Positions 44,011-53,117 of a stretch of DNA of 64,000 nucleotides are shown here, piece by piece. Position 1 is the first letter of the stretch; each line of letters begins with the position of its first letter. Position numbers and translations under genes: made by a program. Origin of the DNA: Sphingomonadales bacterium (lineage in GTDB: Bacteria > Pseudomonadota > Alphaproteobacteria > Sphingomonadales > Sphingomonadaceae); NCBI GenBank assembly GCA_027491235.1, contig JAIXWO010000026.1, forward strand, positions 248,001-312,000, given 5' to 3'. The notes beneath the pieces were generated by a model. It was given only the letters and a program-made list of their open reading frames with translations, searched no databases and was not told the DNA's origin.

Positions 44011-45177
44011 TTAGGCCGGATTCGCCGCTTTCCAGTCGCGCTTGATCTTCTTGGCGAGGCTCCATTTGTGGACTTCGGTTGGGCCGTCATAAATGCGGAA
44101 GGCGCGGATTTCGCGGAAGACCTGCTCAACGATGGTCTGATCGGTGACGCCCAATCCGCCCATGACCTGCACGCAGCGGTCTGCAATGCGCATCAGCGCC
44201 TCAGAGACGGCGACCTTGGTCATTGAGCTTTCAACCGTACCGAGCGAGCCTGTGTCGAGCACAGAAGCGCACCAGTCGATCATCAGTTCGGCCTGCTTCA
44301 GATCGATCATGTTTTCCGCAAGCATGAAGCCGACGCCTTCATGCTCGATCAGCGGCTTGCCAAAGGCCATGCGGCGGTTGGCATAGTCGGTCGCGATCTC
44401 ATGCGCGCGCTGGCAGCTGCCGTGCCAGCGCATGCAGTGCGACAGGCGGGCAGGGGAGAGACGGATCTGCGCGTATCTAAAGCCTTCACCGGCCTGGCCC
44501 AGCATCTGGTCTGCTGGGACGCGCAGATTGTCGATGAGGACGGTGGCATGACCGCCCGGCATGGAATTGTCGATCGTGTTGGGCACATGCTCGATGCGGA
44601 TGGCAGGGTCGGGCAAGTCAACGAGGAACATGCACGCGCCTTCATCGGCCTTGGCCATGACAATGCCGACCTTGGCGCCCTCGGCGCCAGTGATGAACGC
44701 CTTACGGCCATTGATGACCCAGTGATTGCCATCCAGCTTGCAGGTCGTCTGCATCATGGACGGGTCAGAACCGGCGCCGCCTTCCAGCGCAGGCTCGGTC
44801 ATGAAGAAGGCCGACCGCGCTTCGCCCGCGATCATGGGCTTGAGGAAGCGTTCCTTCAGCTCCGGGCTGCCTTCGTGCCCCAGCAGGTACATATTGCCCT
44901 CATCGGGGGCCATCGTGTTGACCGCGAGCGGCCCCAGCGGGGAGAGGCCGGACTTCTGGAGAACAATCGCTGTCTCCTGCTGCGTCAAATGGCTGCCGTC
45001 AGGCAGGATGTGCGGCGTCAGCACACCGGCTGCGCGCGCCTTGGCCCGCATTTCTTGGACCATCTCATCCATCGGCGCGCCGTGATGATCCCGGCGGGTG
45101 TCACTCTCATAAGGGATCACAACGTCGCGGACGAAGGTCTCAACGCGGGCGGCAATCTCGCGGGCACGGTCGGTCAT
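44011..45177 (-). CDS. Acyl-CoA dehydrogenase
   Basis: A 388-residue FAD-dependent enzyme that desaturates acyl-CoA thioesters. Seen: FFMTEPALEGGAGSDPSMMQ near 125, which is the FAD/substrate-binding region, WVINGRKAFITGAEGAKVG near 155, RLSPARLSHCMRWHGSCQ near 240, and the C-terminal VMGGLGVTDQTIVEQVFREI, then FRIYDGPTEVHKWSLAKK. Its N-terminal VIPYESDTRRDHHGAP is like the ACAD10/11-type family. Substrate length unknown. The start ATG overlaps the SDR stop by four bases, so the two form an operon for lipid or isoprenoid acid breakdown. Confidence 0.93.
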   Translation of the reverse strand: MTDRAREIAARVETFVRDVVIPYESDTRRDHHGAPMDEMVQEMRAKARAAGVLTPHILPDGSHLTQQETAIVLQKSGLSPLGPLAVNTMAPDEGNMYLLGHEGSPELKERFLKPMIAGEARSAFFMTEPALEGGAGSDPSMMQTTCKLDGNHWVINGRKAFITGAEGAKVGIVMAKADEGACMFLVDLPDPAIRIEHVPNTIDNSMPGGHATVLIDNLRVPADQMLGQAGEGFRYAQIRLSPARLSHCMRWHGSCQRAHEIATDYANRRMAFGKPLIEHEGVGFMLAENMIDLKQAELMIDWCASVLDTGSLGTVESSMTKVAVSEALMRIADRCVQVMGGLGVTDQTIVEQVFREIRAFRIYDGPTEVHKWSLAKKIKRDWKAANPA

Positions 45178-45944
45178 AGGGATTGTCCGTCATCAATATC
45201 GATGACCGCGCCGGTTGTGGCGGCGGAGGCATCTGAGGAGAAATACAGCATCATGGCATCGAGCGAATCAATGGGCTGAAGGCGCTTGCGGTGGAAGGCC
45301 GCAATCTGCGCCTGTCCGCCCGGCGACTGGAACCAGTCACCGGCAATTTCGGTCTGAATGTATCCGGGTTGAATGGTGTTCACATTCACCCCCTGGCGGA
45401 CCCATTCGCGCGCCAGATTACGGCCCAGATGTGCAACGGCCGCCTTGCCGGCCGCGTAAGCGCTGTCGCCTTGGCCGGTCAGGTGGGAGGTGATGGAGCC
45501 GATCAGGACGATGCGGCCCTTACCCGTTTCACGGCTGCCGCTGGCGATGAGGCGACGGGCGCCTTCGCGTGCGGTGAGATAGAGGCCGGTGAAGTTTGTG
45601 TCCGTCACCATTCGCAGCGCCTCGACGCTGACCTCGGTTGCCCGGGCAGCGGCAGACGTGCCGGCATTGGCAATGATGGTGTCGACGGTGCCGAAGCGTT
45701 CTTCCGCCATGTTGAAGGCCTCTTTGATCGAGGCTTCGTCGGTCACGTCCAAGGGGACTGCCAGTGCGCCTGTCTCTCCGGCGTCCAGTTCATTGGCGAG
45801 TGCGGCAATCCGGTCTGTGCGACGGGCACCCAAGACCACATTGGCCCCAGCCTGGGCAAAGAGCCGGGCGAAGTGGGCACCAAGCCCAGACGATGCTCCG
45901 GTAATCAGCGCTGTGCGACCGACAAGCGAAAACGGTAATGTCAC
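45174..45944 (-). CDS. Short-chain dehydrogenase/reductase
   Basis: A 256-residue classical SDR. The cofactor motif is ALITGASSGLGAHFARLF near residue 12, NAG near 92 (IIANAGTS), catalytic Ser in IGSITSHLTG near 146, and Tyr-x3-Lys in YAAGKAAVAHLGRNLA near 160. The start was set at GTG 45944, nine bases after a GGAGAGG ribosome site; an upstream TTG would add six residues. It is coupled to the acyl-CoA dehydrogenase, suggesting an acyl-CoA or alcohol oxidation step, but the substrate is unknown. Confidence 0.9.
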   Translation of the reverse strand: MTLPFSLVGRTALITGASSGLGAHFARLFAQAGANVVLGARRTDRIAALANELDAGETGALAVPLDVTDEASIKEAFNMAEERFGTVDTIIANAGTSAAARATEVSVEALRMVTDTNFTGLYLTAREGARRLIASGSRETGKGRIVLIGSITSHLTGQGDSAYAAGKAAVAHLGRNLAREWVRQGVNVNTIQPGYIQTEIAGDWFQSPGGQAQIAAFHRKRLQPIDSLDAMMLYFSSDASAATTGAVIDIDDGQSL

Positions 45945-46073
45945 GGCAGAGACCCTCTCCAATCAAGTGGGTCTTTCCCTGCGCATCCCGGACGCCTGAT
46001 GCAAGCTGGCAATTAGAAGAGCGGGCGATTTCCAGATCGCCTGTTTCTCCGTGCCGCCGTCAAATGTTGTTGG

Positions 46074-46469
46074 TCAGGATTTCCAGCCCATCATCTGCGT
46101 GACGTTGCTGTCTGTGAACAGGGTTGCGGCAAAGCGCCCGTCCGCCGCTCCGGCATCCTGTTCGGACGCGTCGAGCAGCGTGAGGTCCACCGGGCGGTCA
46201 ACCTGCAGGCCGAAGCTATCGCCGCGCGCCCATTTCACCACGGCTTCGAAATCACCGATTTTCTCGGCAAAGACCCGCAGATGTTCGCCGGGTACGAGCA
46301 TGGCCCCGCGACCGCCAAGCCCAAATTCGGACGCGTCGCGGATGATCACTTCTCGGTGGGGGATGCGTTGAGAAGACAAAACGGCCCGGCAGGTATGAGC
46401 ATAACGCTCCGCCTGCCGAGCCGTGCGCGCGAGCGCGCTGTAGTTATATTCGATCTGGCTTTCCGCCAT
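46074..46469 (-). CDS. Short PilZ-like domain protein
   Basis: A 131-residue protein with a PilZ-like core: REVIIRDASEFGLGGRGAML near 40, then LVPGEHLRVFAEKI, and VVKWARGDSFGLQVDRPVDL near 78. The D-A-S-x3-G-x-G pattern and W-x-R-G-x3-G-L match the fold, and an arginine-rich stretch precedes it, so cyclic di-GMP binding is possible but not certain. It is a single gene flanked by the SDR operon and cytochrome c1 gene. A second PilZ protein is at 43319. Confidence 0.72.
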   Translation of the reverse strand: MAESQIEYNYSALARTARQAERYAHTCRAVLSSQRIPHREVIIRDASEFGLGGRGAMLVPGEHLRVFAEKIGDFEAVVKWARGDSFGLQVDRPVDLTLLDASEQDAGAADGRFAATLFTDSNVTQMMGWKS

Positions 46470-46551
46470 GAGCCCACCTCATTCGCTGAACTGACTGATT
46501 GAGTCAGATAACGGCCGGGTGGGCCTCTGGTTTAGGCCGGAGCCAATGCGA

Positions 46552-47406
46552 TCAGGCGTGCGCCTTCTTCTTATCAGCCCACACGTTCTTATAGGCACCG
46601 ACACACAGGCCGAGGAAGATGAGAAGGAAGATGACGGCAGCGGTGCCGGCACGCTTGCGGTTCTCAAGCTTCGGTTCAGCCGTCCAGGTCAGGAACGCGG
46701 TGACGTCCTTGGCCATCTGGTCGACCGTCGGCTTGGGTGCGCCTTCGCCGTAAGTCACCTGACCGTCGGTGGTCAGCGGAGCTGCCATGGCGAGGTTCAA
46801 GTTGGCAAAGTACGGGTTATAGTGGGTGGTTGCGCCGGGCATGGAAGCCGGGAACTTTTCCTTCAGCTCAGCCGGCGGCGCCTGATAGCCCGTCAGAAGA
46901 GAATAGACATAGGCCGAACCGCCGTGGCGTGCCTTTGTCATCAGGGAAAGATCTGGCGGAACAGCGTTATTGTTCGCTGCACGTGCCGCCACATCATTGG
47001 GGTAGGGTGACGGGATTTTGTCAGCTGGAATTGGCTTGCGCGTCGCCGCTTCGCCCGTATCCGGGTTGATCGAAGGCGTTTCGGCCGGCCATGTCGCGGC
47101 AATCGTCTTCACCTGACCTTCGCTATAGCCAAGGTCCTTGAAGTCGCGGAACGACACGTATTTCAGGCTGTGACAGGCGGAGCAGACTTCCTTGAAGATC
47201 TGCATGCCACGCTGAAGCTGGGCACGATCAAACTTGCCAGCAGGACCGTCGAACGAGAAGTCGACGGACTTTGCGGGCTTGTGGAATTCGTGCTCAGCGG
47301 TTGGCGCTGCCGGCGCGGTTACGAAAGCGAAGGCGCCCATCGCGGCTGACACAAGCAGCCAGCCGGAAAAGAACAGCCCAACAAGAAATGCACCTATGCG
47401 GATCAT
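46552..47406 (-). CDS. petC: Cytochrome c1 of the bc1 complex
   Basis: A 284-residue subunit of ubiquinol:cytochrome c oxidoreductase in the inner membrane. ATG 47406 (MIRIGAFLVGLFFSGWLLVS) gives a signal peptide; the longer frame overlaps cytochrome b. The heme c site is CSACH in FKEVCSACHSLKYVSF near 75. NGGSAYVYSLLTGY-type sequence and a Met in the later heme-ligand region follow, with a C-terminal membrane anchor (AGTAAVIFLLIFLGLCVGAY) near 260. It is last in the fbcFBH-like operon, 13 bases after cytochrome b. Confidence 0.96.
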   Translation of the reverse strand: MIRIGAFLVGLFFSGWLLVSAAMGAFAFVTAPAAPTAEHEFHKPAKSVDFSFDGPAGKFDRAQLQRGMQIFKEVCSACHSLKYVSFRDFKDLGYSEGQVKTIAATWPAETPSINPDTGEAATRKPIPADKIPSPYPNDVAARAANNNAVPPDLSLMTKARHGGSAYVYSLLTGYQAPPAELKEKFPASMPGATTHYNPYFANLNLAMAAPLTTDGQVTYGEGAPKPTVDQMAKDVTAFLTWTAEPKLENRKRAGTAAVIFLLIFLGLCVGAYKNVWADKKKAHA

Positions 47407-47419
47407 GTCGATATTGTCC

Positions 47420-48706
47420 TTATTCGGCAGGCTGAAGCGTAGCGTTCGCAGGCGTGTTGCCCAGAACAGCTTCGGTGATGGATGTTGGAAGCGGCTTGGT
47501 TGTTTCGACACGCGAGATGATCGGAAGGATGATCAGGAAGTGCGCGAAATAATAAGCCGATGCGATTTGGCTGATGAGCACGATGCCGTCCGTCGCGTGG
47601 GATCCGCCGCAATAGCCAAGAATGACAATCGTGGGGATCAAGCCGAACCAGAAGAACTTCCGGAACATCGGACGGTAATGGCCCGAACGAACCGCTGATG
47701 TGTCCAGCCAAGGCAGGAAGAACAGCAGCAGGATCGAAGCAAACATCGCGAGCACGCCCAGCAGCTTTGCGGGGATGAACAGGAAGTCCACCGTGAACGC
47801 ACGCAGGATCGCGTAGAACGGCCAGAAATACCATTCCGGAACGATGTTGGCAGGCGTCGCCAGCGGGTTGGCAGGGATGTAGTTGTCCGGCTCACCCAAG
47901 AAATTGGGCGCAAAGAACAGGATCACTGCGAACAGCAGGAAGAACAGAGCCACGCCGACGCCATCCTTGGCGGTGTAATAAGGGTGGAACGGAACCGTGT
48001 CCTGTTCCGACTTCACTTCCACACCGGTCGGGTTTGAAGAGCCCGGAATGTGCAGCGCCCAGATGTGCAGGATGATGACACCCAAGATCACGAACGGAAG
48101 CAGGAAGTGGAGCGAGAAGAAGCGGTTCAGAGCAGCGTTGTCCGGCGCAAAACCGCCAAGCAGCCAGGTCTGGATCGGCTCACCCACCAGCGGGATGGCG
48201 CCGAACAGGCCGGTGATGACCTTGGCACCCCAGAAGCTCATCTGGCCCCAGGGAAGGACATAGCCCATGAATGCGGTTGCCATCATCAACAGGAAGATGA
48301 CGAGGCCAAGGTGCCACACCATTTCCCGCGGCGGCTTATATGATCCGTAGAACAGGCCGCGGAAAATGTGGATGTAGACCACGATGAAGAACATCGACGC
48401 GCCATTCTGGTGCGCATAACGCAGGAACCAGCCCGAATTCACATCACGCATGATGTGCTCAACCGATGCAAATGCGATGCCGCTGTCTGCACCATAGTGC
48501 ATGGCCAGAACGATGCCGGTCACGATCTGAATCATGAGCGCCATGCCGGCCAGAACACCAAAGTTCCAGAAATAGTTGAGGTTGCGCGGAACCGGATATC
48601 CAGCACCGACGGCGTTATAAACGAAGCGCGGAAGCGGAAGCTTCTCATCCATATAGCGCATGAATGCGTTGGATGGCTTATACTCGTTAGCCCAAGGAAA
48701 ACTCAT
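47420..48706 (-). CDS. petB: Cytochrome b of the bc1 complex
   Basis: A 428-residue integral membrane subunit carrying two b hemes and the quinol-binding sites. About eight or nine membrane helices are visible. Conserved blocks include [20 protein letters not shown] near 43, the His-containing [20 protein letters not shown] near 105, [20 protein letters not shown] near 150, and the Qo-site [15 protein letters not shown] near 290. It is fused b plus subunit-IV type, as in proteobacteria. It lies between the Rieske and cytochrome c1 genes. Confidence 0.97.
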   Translation of the reverse strand: MSFPWANEYKPSNAFMRYMDEKLPLPRFVYNAVGAGYPVPRNLNYFWNFGVLAGMALMIQIVTGIVLAMHYGADSGIAFASVEHIMRDVNSGWFLRYAHQNGASMFFIVVYIHIFRGLFYGSYKPPREMVWHLGLVIFLLMMATAFMGYVLPWGQMSFWGAKVITGLFGAIPLVGEPIQTWLLGGFAPDNAALNRFFSLHFLLPFVILGVIILHIWALHIPGSSNPTGVEVKSEQDTVPFHPYYTAKDGVGVALFFLLFAVILFFAPNFLGEPDNYIPANPLATPANIVPEWYFWPFYAILRAFTVDFLFIPAKLLGVLAMFASILLLFFLPWLDTSAVRSGHYRPMFRKFFWFGLIPTIVILGYCGGSHATDGIVLISQIASAYYFAHFLIILPIISRVETTKPLPTSITEAVLGNTPANATLQPAE

Positions 48707-48717
48707 CGATCTAATCC

Positions 48718-49293
48718 TCAGCCGACCAAAATGGCAGTGTCAGAAGTGAACTCGTAGGGGGGAACCTCGAGGTTCGTGGGCGCAGGGCCCTTACGAATGC
48801 GGGCGGCGGTGTCGTAAGACGAACCGTGGCATGGGCAGAAATACCCACCATATTCGCCCTTCACTTCGCCTTCGGCAGCGCCAAGCGGCACACAACCCAG
48901 ATGGGTGCAGACGCCCATGGTCACGAGCCATTGGGTTTTGCCCGCCTTTGTCCGGTCTTCCAGCGTCTGCGGGTCACGCAGATCGGAAAGCGGCGTGGCT
49001 TCGGCCTCAGCGACTTCCTTTGGCGTGAGATGGCGCACAAACAGCGGTTGCTTGCGGAAGATCGTCTTGATGGCCTGGCCCGGCTGGATCGCCGACAGGT
49101 CAACCTCAGTCGAGGCTTCAGCGAGCACGTCAGCCGACGGGTTCATCTGGTTGATGAGAGGCAGGACGATCGAAACCGCGCCCACACCTGCGAAACTTAC
49201 CGCTGCGACGTTAATGAAATCACGACGGCGAACGCCGCCCTGTTCTTCGCCAGCGGTTGCGCTGTCTTCCGTCAAACTTGCCATGCTTTCCAT
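48718..49293 (-). CDS. petA: Rieske iron-sulfur protein of the bc1 complex
   Basis: A 191-residue subunit that passes electrons from quinol to cytochrome c1. A twin-arginine-like start ([20 protein letters not shown]) precedes one membrane helix. The 2Fe-2S cluster ligands are in [10 protein letters not shown] near 130 and [20 protein letters not shown] near 151. Length is normal for alphaproteobacteria. It is first of three genes (petA-petB-petC) and is divergent from trmL across about 180 bases, which should contain the operon promoter. Confidence 0.97.
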   Translation of the reverse strand: MESMASLTEDSATAGEEQGGVRRRDFINVAAVSFAGVGAVSIVLPLINQMNPSADVLAEASTEVDLSAIQPGQAIKTIFRKQPLFVRHLTPKEVAEAEATPLSDLRDPQTLEDRTKAGKTQWLVTMGVCTHLGCVPLGAAEGEVKGEYGGYFCPCHGSSYDTAARIRKGPAPTNLEVPPYEFTSDTAILVG

Positions 49294-49474
49294 TTATCCC
49301 TGATTCGACTTAGACCTTACCATCCAACTGTTCCTTCTTGGAAACCGCGGAAAATCAGGACAGCGACCCCCAGAACCGTAAGATTTGCGGGCCTGATAGC
49401 GATGTTACCGGCAGTTGCAAATACGAAATCCAAGCCGCTTGCCGGGTGCCATGTGGATCGCTTATCGCATTGCG

Positions 49475-49927
49475 ATGCGCATTGCACTTTACGAACCCGA
49501 AATCGCAGGTAACGTTGGCGCAATCCTGCGCCTTGCCGCCTGCATGGATGTGGCCGTCGATATCATCGATCCGTGCGGCTTTCCTTTCTCCGACAAGAAG
49601 CTGAAACGGTCCGGCATGGATTATGCAGAGCGGGTTGATCTCGCGCGCCATGCCGATTGGCCCACATTCCAGCAGGCGAAACCCGGTCGTCTCATCCTCA
49701 TGTCCAGCAAGGCGGACACCCTCCTTGGTGATTTCAGCTTCCAGCCGGAAGACACGTTGCTGATGGGCAAGGAAAGTGCGGGAGTGCCGGACGACGTCCG
49801 CGCCGTTTGTGATGCCGCCATCCGAATCCCCATGGCCCCAGGGCTTCGCTCCTTCAACATTTCGGTCGCAACCGGCATCGCTGTGTTTGAGGCGTTGCGG
49901 CAAACAGGCCAGTTGCCAGCCGGTTGA
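49475..49927 (+). CDS. trmL: tRNA (cytidine/uridine(34)-2'-O)-methyltransferase
   Basis: A 150-residue SPOUT-class enzyme that methylates the wobble ribose of certain tRNA-Leu. It begins MRIALYEPEIAGNVGAILRL, with GNxG motif one, and ends with FGKES-type LLMGKESAGVPDDV near 90 and LRSFNISVATGIAVFEALRQ near 122, the knotted SAM site. Length is standard. ATG 49475 was chosen because the longer frame has no similarity. The hemF start follows 41 bases after its stop. Confidence 0.95.
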   Translation: MRIALYEPEIAGNVGAILRLAACMDVAVDIIDPCGFPFSDKKLKRSGMDYAERVDLARHADWPTFQQAKPGRLILMSSKADTLLGDFSFQPEDTLLMGKESAGVPDDVRAVCDAAIRIPMAPGLRSFNISVATGIAVFEALRQTGQLPAG

Positions 49928-49968
49928 GTGGCTTGGCATCCATCTATTGCACTTCTAAAGCGACCGCC

Positions 49969-50829
49969 ATGAACAGACCCAATGTCCCTTTCGCGCTCGA
50001 TACCGAGCAGGCGGCCGCCCGATCCTGGTTTGAAAGCCTTCGCGACCGCATTTGTGCCGAGTTTGAAGCCATTGAGCGGGAAGCCGGAAGCGACGCATCG
50101 TTTGGCTATACGGCCTGGAATCGCGATGATGATCCCGACGCCAAAGGCGGCGGCGGTGTGCGCGGTGTCATGAAGGGCAAGGTCTTTGAAAAGGTGGGCG
50201 TCAACGTGTCCACCGTCGGCGGCGCGTTTTCGGAAGAGTTTTCCAAAACCATTCATGGCGCGGGGGATGATCCCAATTTCTTTGCCACCGGTATCAGCTT
50301 GGTAGCCCATATGGCCAACCCACATGTGCCTGCCGTGCATATGAATACGCGCTTCCTCGTCACGCAAAAGCGCTGGCTGGGTGGTGGCGCGGACCTCAAC
50401 CCGCCGATCCCGTATGACGAGGACACGGCAGACTTCCATGCCCGGCTGAAATCGACCTGCGATGCGCATGGGGACGATTATTACGATCGCTTCAAAAAAT
50501 GGGCGGATGATTATTTCTGGATTCCCCATCGCGGCGTGCATCGCGGCGTCGGCGGGATTTTCTACGATCATCTGGAAGGCGCGTTTGATGAGAATTTCGC
50601 CTTTACCCGCGATGTGGGGGATGCGTTTCTGGACGTTTACCCCAAGCTCGTGCGGCGACGGATGAACCAGCCCTTTTCTGCCGCCGAGAAAGAGCAGCAG
50701 CTCATCTGGCGTGGCCGATATGCCGAATTCAACCTTGTTTATGATCGCGGAACACTCTTTGGCCTGAAGACCGGCGGCAACATCGACGCCATCCTGATGA
50801 GCCTGCCGCCTGAAGCGACATGGGCCTGA
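49969..50829 (+). CDS. hemF: Oxygen-dependent coproporphyrinogen III oxidase
   Basis: A 286-residue cytosolic enzyme that makes protoporphyrinogen IX with oxygen in heme synthesis. Conserved: KVFEKVGVNVSTVGG near 65, NPHVPAVHMNTRFL near 115, WLGGGADLNPPIPYDEDT near 135, HRGVHRGVGGIFYDHLEG near 190, and FNLVYDRGTLFGLKTGGNID near 250, ending SLPPEATW. Length fits. ATG 49969 begins MNRPNVPFALD. It overlaps the next acetyltransferase gene by ten bases. Confidence 0.97.
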   Translation: MNRPNVPFALDTEQAAARSWFESLRDRICAEFEAIEREAGSDASFGYTAWNRDDDPDAKGGGGVRGVMKGKVFEKVGVNVSTVGGAFSEEFSKTIHGAGDDPNFFATGISLVAHMANPHVPAVHMNTRFLVTQKRWLGGGADLNPPIPYDEDTADFHARLKSTCDAHGDDYYDRFKKWADDYFWIPHRGVHRGVGGIFYDHLEGAFDENFAFTRDVGDAFLDVYPKLVRRRMNQPFSAAEKEQQLIWRGRYAEFNLVYDRGTLFGLKTGGNIDAILMSLPPEATWA

Positions 50830-51419
50830 CGCCAGTCCCCGAAGGCGAGGTGGCGACCATCGTCACGTCGCTGGAAATGCGCACCCGGCCAAGGCCTGCG
50901 CCGCTGAATGCGGTGCCATTGTCGCTTGTGCCCTGGAAGGCGCCGACACCCGCCAAATATCGCGCTCTGTTTGAACGCGTGGGGAGCCCTTGGCTCTGGT
51001 TCTCACGTCTGGTCATGTCGGATGCTGAGCTGACGGCCATTATTCACGATGAGGCCGTGACCATCTGGGCTGTGTGCGATCGCGCCGGAATAGAGGTGGG
51101 CATCCTCGAACTCGATTTTCGGACAGAGGGCGCGTGTGAGATCGCCTTCTTTGGCCTTGTGCCTGAACTGAATGGCAAGGGCTACGGCCGCTGGCTGATG
51201 GCGCAGGCCATGGCTGCCGCTTGGCGGCCCGGGGTCACACGGGTGTGGGTACACACCTGCACGCTCGACGGGCCATCGGCGCTGGGCTTTTACATCAGGT
51301 CCGGCTTTGTGCCTTATGCCCGCGCGGTCGAGACTTTTCCCGATCCCCGCCTCCTAGGCATCCTACCAAAGGACGCGGCGCCTCAGATCCCGCTTTTGGC
51401 GGCCGATAGCGCGCGATAA
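50820..51419 (+). CDS. GNAT-family N-acetyltransferase
   Basis: A 199-residue acetyltransferase. The acetyl-CoA region is AFFGLVPELNGKGYGRWLMA near 125 (motif A, with V-P-E-x-N-G-x-G-Y-G), followed by VWVHTCTLDGPSALGFYIRS and GFVPYAR, the motif B part. The N-terminal 60 residues are less typical. The acceptor is unknown. It starts ten bases before the hemF stop, so it is probably cotranslated, and it converges with the membrane protein gene at 51383, overlapping its end by 37 bases. Confidence 0.85.
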   Translation: MGLTPVPEGEVATIVTSLEMRTRPRPAPLNAVPLSLVPWKAPTPAKYRALFERVGSPWLWFSRLVMSDAELTAIIHDEAVTIWAVCDRAGIEVGILELDFRTEGACEIAFFGLVPELNGKGYGRWLMAQAMAAAWRPGVTRVWVHTCTLDGPSALGFYIRSGFVPYARAVETFPDPRLLGILPKDAAPQIPLLAADSAR

Positions 51420-52114
51420 AAGCTCGCGGAGAGCAGCACAAAGACCAGCATCAATGTCGTCGGTGTGATGGCCGACAGGATGTTGCGCGCAATCAACGCG
51501 CCGCCTTCAGGCAGCAGGAGCTGCGTCGGTATGCCAATGATGGCCACCAGCGCTGAAGTCGTGATCCAGGTGACGACCGCCAGAATCGCAACGAGCCCAA
51601 AGACCTGCCAGCCAAGCCCCCGTGTCAGATCAAAGCTGCGGGCAAGGGCGCGCAGAGGATTGCGCACATCTTCGGCCATGACAGCGGCGTCGGAAACCAT
51701 CGTGCGCGCAATCACATACAGGCCCGGCACAATCAGTAGCAGAAATCCGCCCAGCATGATCAGTTGTTGCAACAGCGAGACGAAGAACAGGCTGGGCAGC
51801 ATCTGCGCCGATGCTGCAATGGCGCCGCCAACTGTCGGGCGGGACGGGTGAAGTAGCAACGCCAGCAGGGTGCCTGTCCCGAGGAGCGTCACCAGCCGTA
51901 GCGCGAGCAGCGGGACGATGTTCGCCTCATAATAAAGCGCAAGGTTTTGCATCGATTTCTGGTCGATGCCGTCCATCTGCGGCGGCGCCAGATAGATCGC
52001 CTGTGCCAGCGTCGGCAGGAACATGAAGGCGCCTGCGACCACTAGAATGATATCGGCATGGGCCTTCAGCATGGCCAGAATGTCCTGCCAAATGGCATCG
52101 TAAGACAGCTTCAC
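51383..52114 (-). CDS. YciC-like/glycerophosphodiesterase-type membrane protein
   Basis: A 243-residue protein with about six hydrophobic segments and no large soluble domain. The pattern DILAMLKAHADIILVVAGAF, ALARSFDLTRGLGWQVFGLV, and STQ-free loops matches UPF0259/YciC-like or DUF975-like membrane proteins of unknown role. GTG 52114 was chosen as start because AGGAG lies five bases upstream and the long extension to 52681 is antisense to manA and has no such character. It converges with the acetyltransferase gene with a 37-base overlap. Confidence 0.75.
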   Translation of the reverse strand: MKLSYDAIWQDILAMLKAHADIILVVAGAFMFLPTLAQAIYLAPPQMDGIDQKSMQNLALYYEANIVPLLALRLVTLLGTGTLLALLLHPSRPTVGGAIAASAQMLPSLFFVSLLQQLIMLGGFLLLIVPGLYVIARTMVSDAAVMAEDVRNPLRALARSFDLTRGLGWQVFGLVAILAVVTWITTSALVAIIGIPTQLLLPEGGALIARNILSAITPTTLMLVFVLLSASFYRALSAAKSGI

Positions 52115-52313
52115 GCAACGCAACTCCTCGTTAACTCCTGCTCCGTTACGACATCGGCGCGGCATGGACAATCGGTGAGGGCAGCGCCCTCGCCGGCCCT
52201 GGCGACGCGAGATGCCAACTCCCGCGAACTTAAATTGACAAAAACAACCATTAAGGACAGGTAATCCTGCCATTTTGGCTTTATTTGCGACCAGAGGGAG
52301 CCTCGTTCCAATT

Positions 52314-53117
52314 GTGACCCTGCTCGAAGCCCGGATTGTGGCCAAACCTTGGGGACGACGAGCTCTGCCGCCACCGTTTGCCAATCCGTCGGCAGAACCG
52401 ATTGGTGAGATCTGGTTTGAACCTCCGCCCGCGCTGGATGCGCTGCTGGTCAAATATATCTTCACGACGGAAAAACTCTCCGTCCAATGCCATCCTTCCG
52501 ATGCGCAGACCCAAGCGCTTGGGCTTGGGCGGCAGGGCAAGGAAGAGTGCTGGCTTGTTCTGGATGCGGTACCGGGCGCGCAAATGGCCATTGGTCTGAA
52601 GTCGCCTGTGGACGAAGATGTGCTGCGTCGTGCCGCGCTAGATGGATCGATTGAAGATCTGCTGGCTTGGCACCCCGCCAAGTCAGGTGATTTCTTTTAT
52701 ATTCCGGCCAACACCGTCCATGCGATCGGCGCGGGCATCACGGTGATCGAAGTGCAGCAAAATTCGGACATCACCTATCGGCTTTACGATTATGGCCGCC
52801 CCCGGGAGTTGCACGTGGAAGAGGGGATGTCGGTTGCCTATGGCGCGCCTTATCCGGCGGGTTTGCACCGGCGTCTTGCGCCTGCGGGCGCGGCGACGTT
52901 GGTCGAAGGCCCCTATTTCCGGCTCGACCGTCTGGATGGCGTGCCGGAGGCCGCAACGCTGACCCGATATGAGGGGGGCGTCCTCCTGATGCCCGTTGAT
53001 TGCGAGGTCTCCGCTGGTGGTCGCACCATCGGGCCGGGGCAATGCGGCTATGTGGAGGCGCTTGCCGGGGTTTCCTTCCCATCCACTGGCCTGACCCTGA
53101 TCGCCCAGCCCTGCTGA
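52314..53117 (+). CDS. manA: Class I mannose-6-phosphate isomerase
   Basis: A 267-residue zinc enzyme interconverting fructose-6-phosphate and mannose-6-phosphate. EIWFE near residue 32 and the zinc-ligand motif LSVQCHPSDAQ near 56 are diagnostic, with FYIPANTVHAIGAGI near 125 giving another His. GTG 52314 (VTLLEARIVAKPWG) is taken as start; a TTG at 52275 is less likely. It is shorter than enteric ManA, lacking the helical insert. Its stop overlaps the next start as TGATG, linking it to the phosphomannomutase, so the pair makes mannose-1-phosphate for ManC. Confidence 0.92.
   Translation: MTLLEARIVAKPWGRRALPPPFANPSAEPIGEIWFEPPPALDALLVKYIFTTEKLSVQCHPSDAQTQALGLGRQGKEECWLVLDAVPGAQMAIGLKSPVDEDVLRRAALDGSIEDLLAWHPAKSGDFFYIPANTVHAIGAGITVIEVQQNSDITYRLYDYGRPRELHVEEGMSVAYGAPYPAGLHRRLAPAGAATLVEGPYFRLDRLDGVPEAATLTRYEGGVLLMPVDCEVSAGGRTIGPGQCGYVEALAGVSFPSTGLTLIAQPC

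Noticed and set aside
52115-52313. Sigma-70 promoter with TTGACA at 52235 ahead of manA
   Set aside because: The nearest -10-like hexamer is 21 bases away, too far for a normal promoter.
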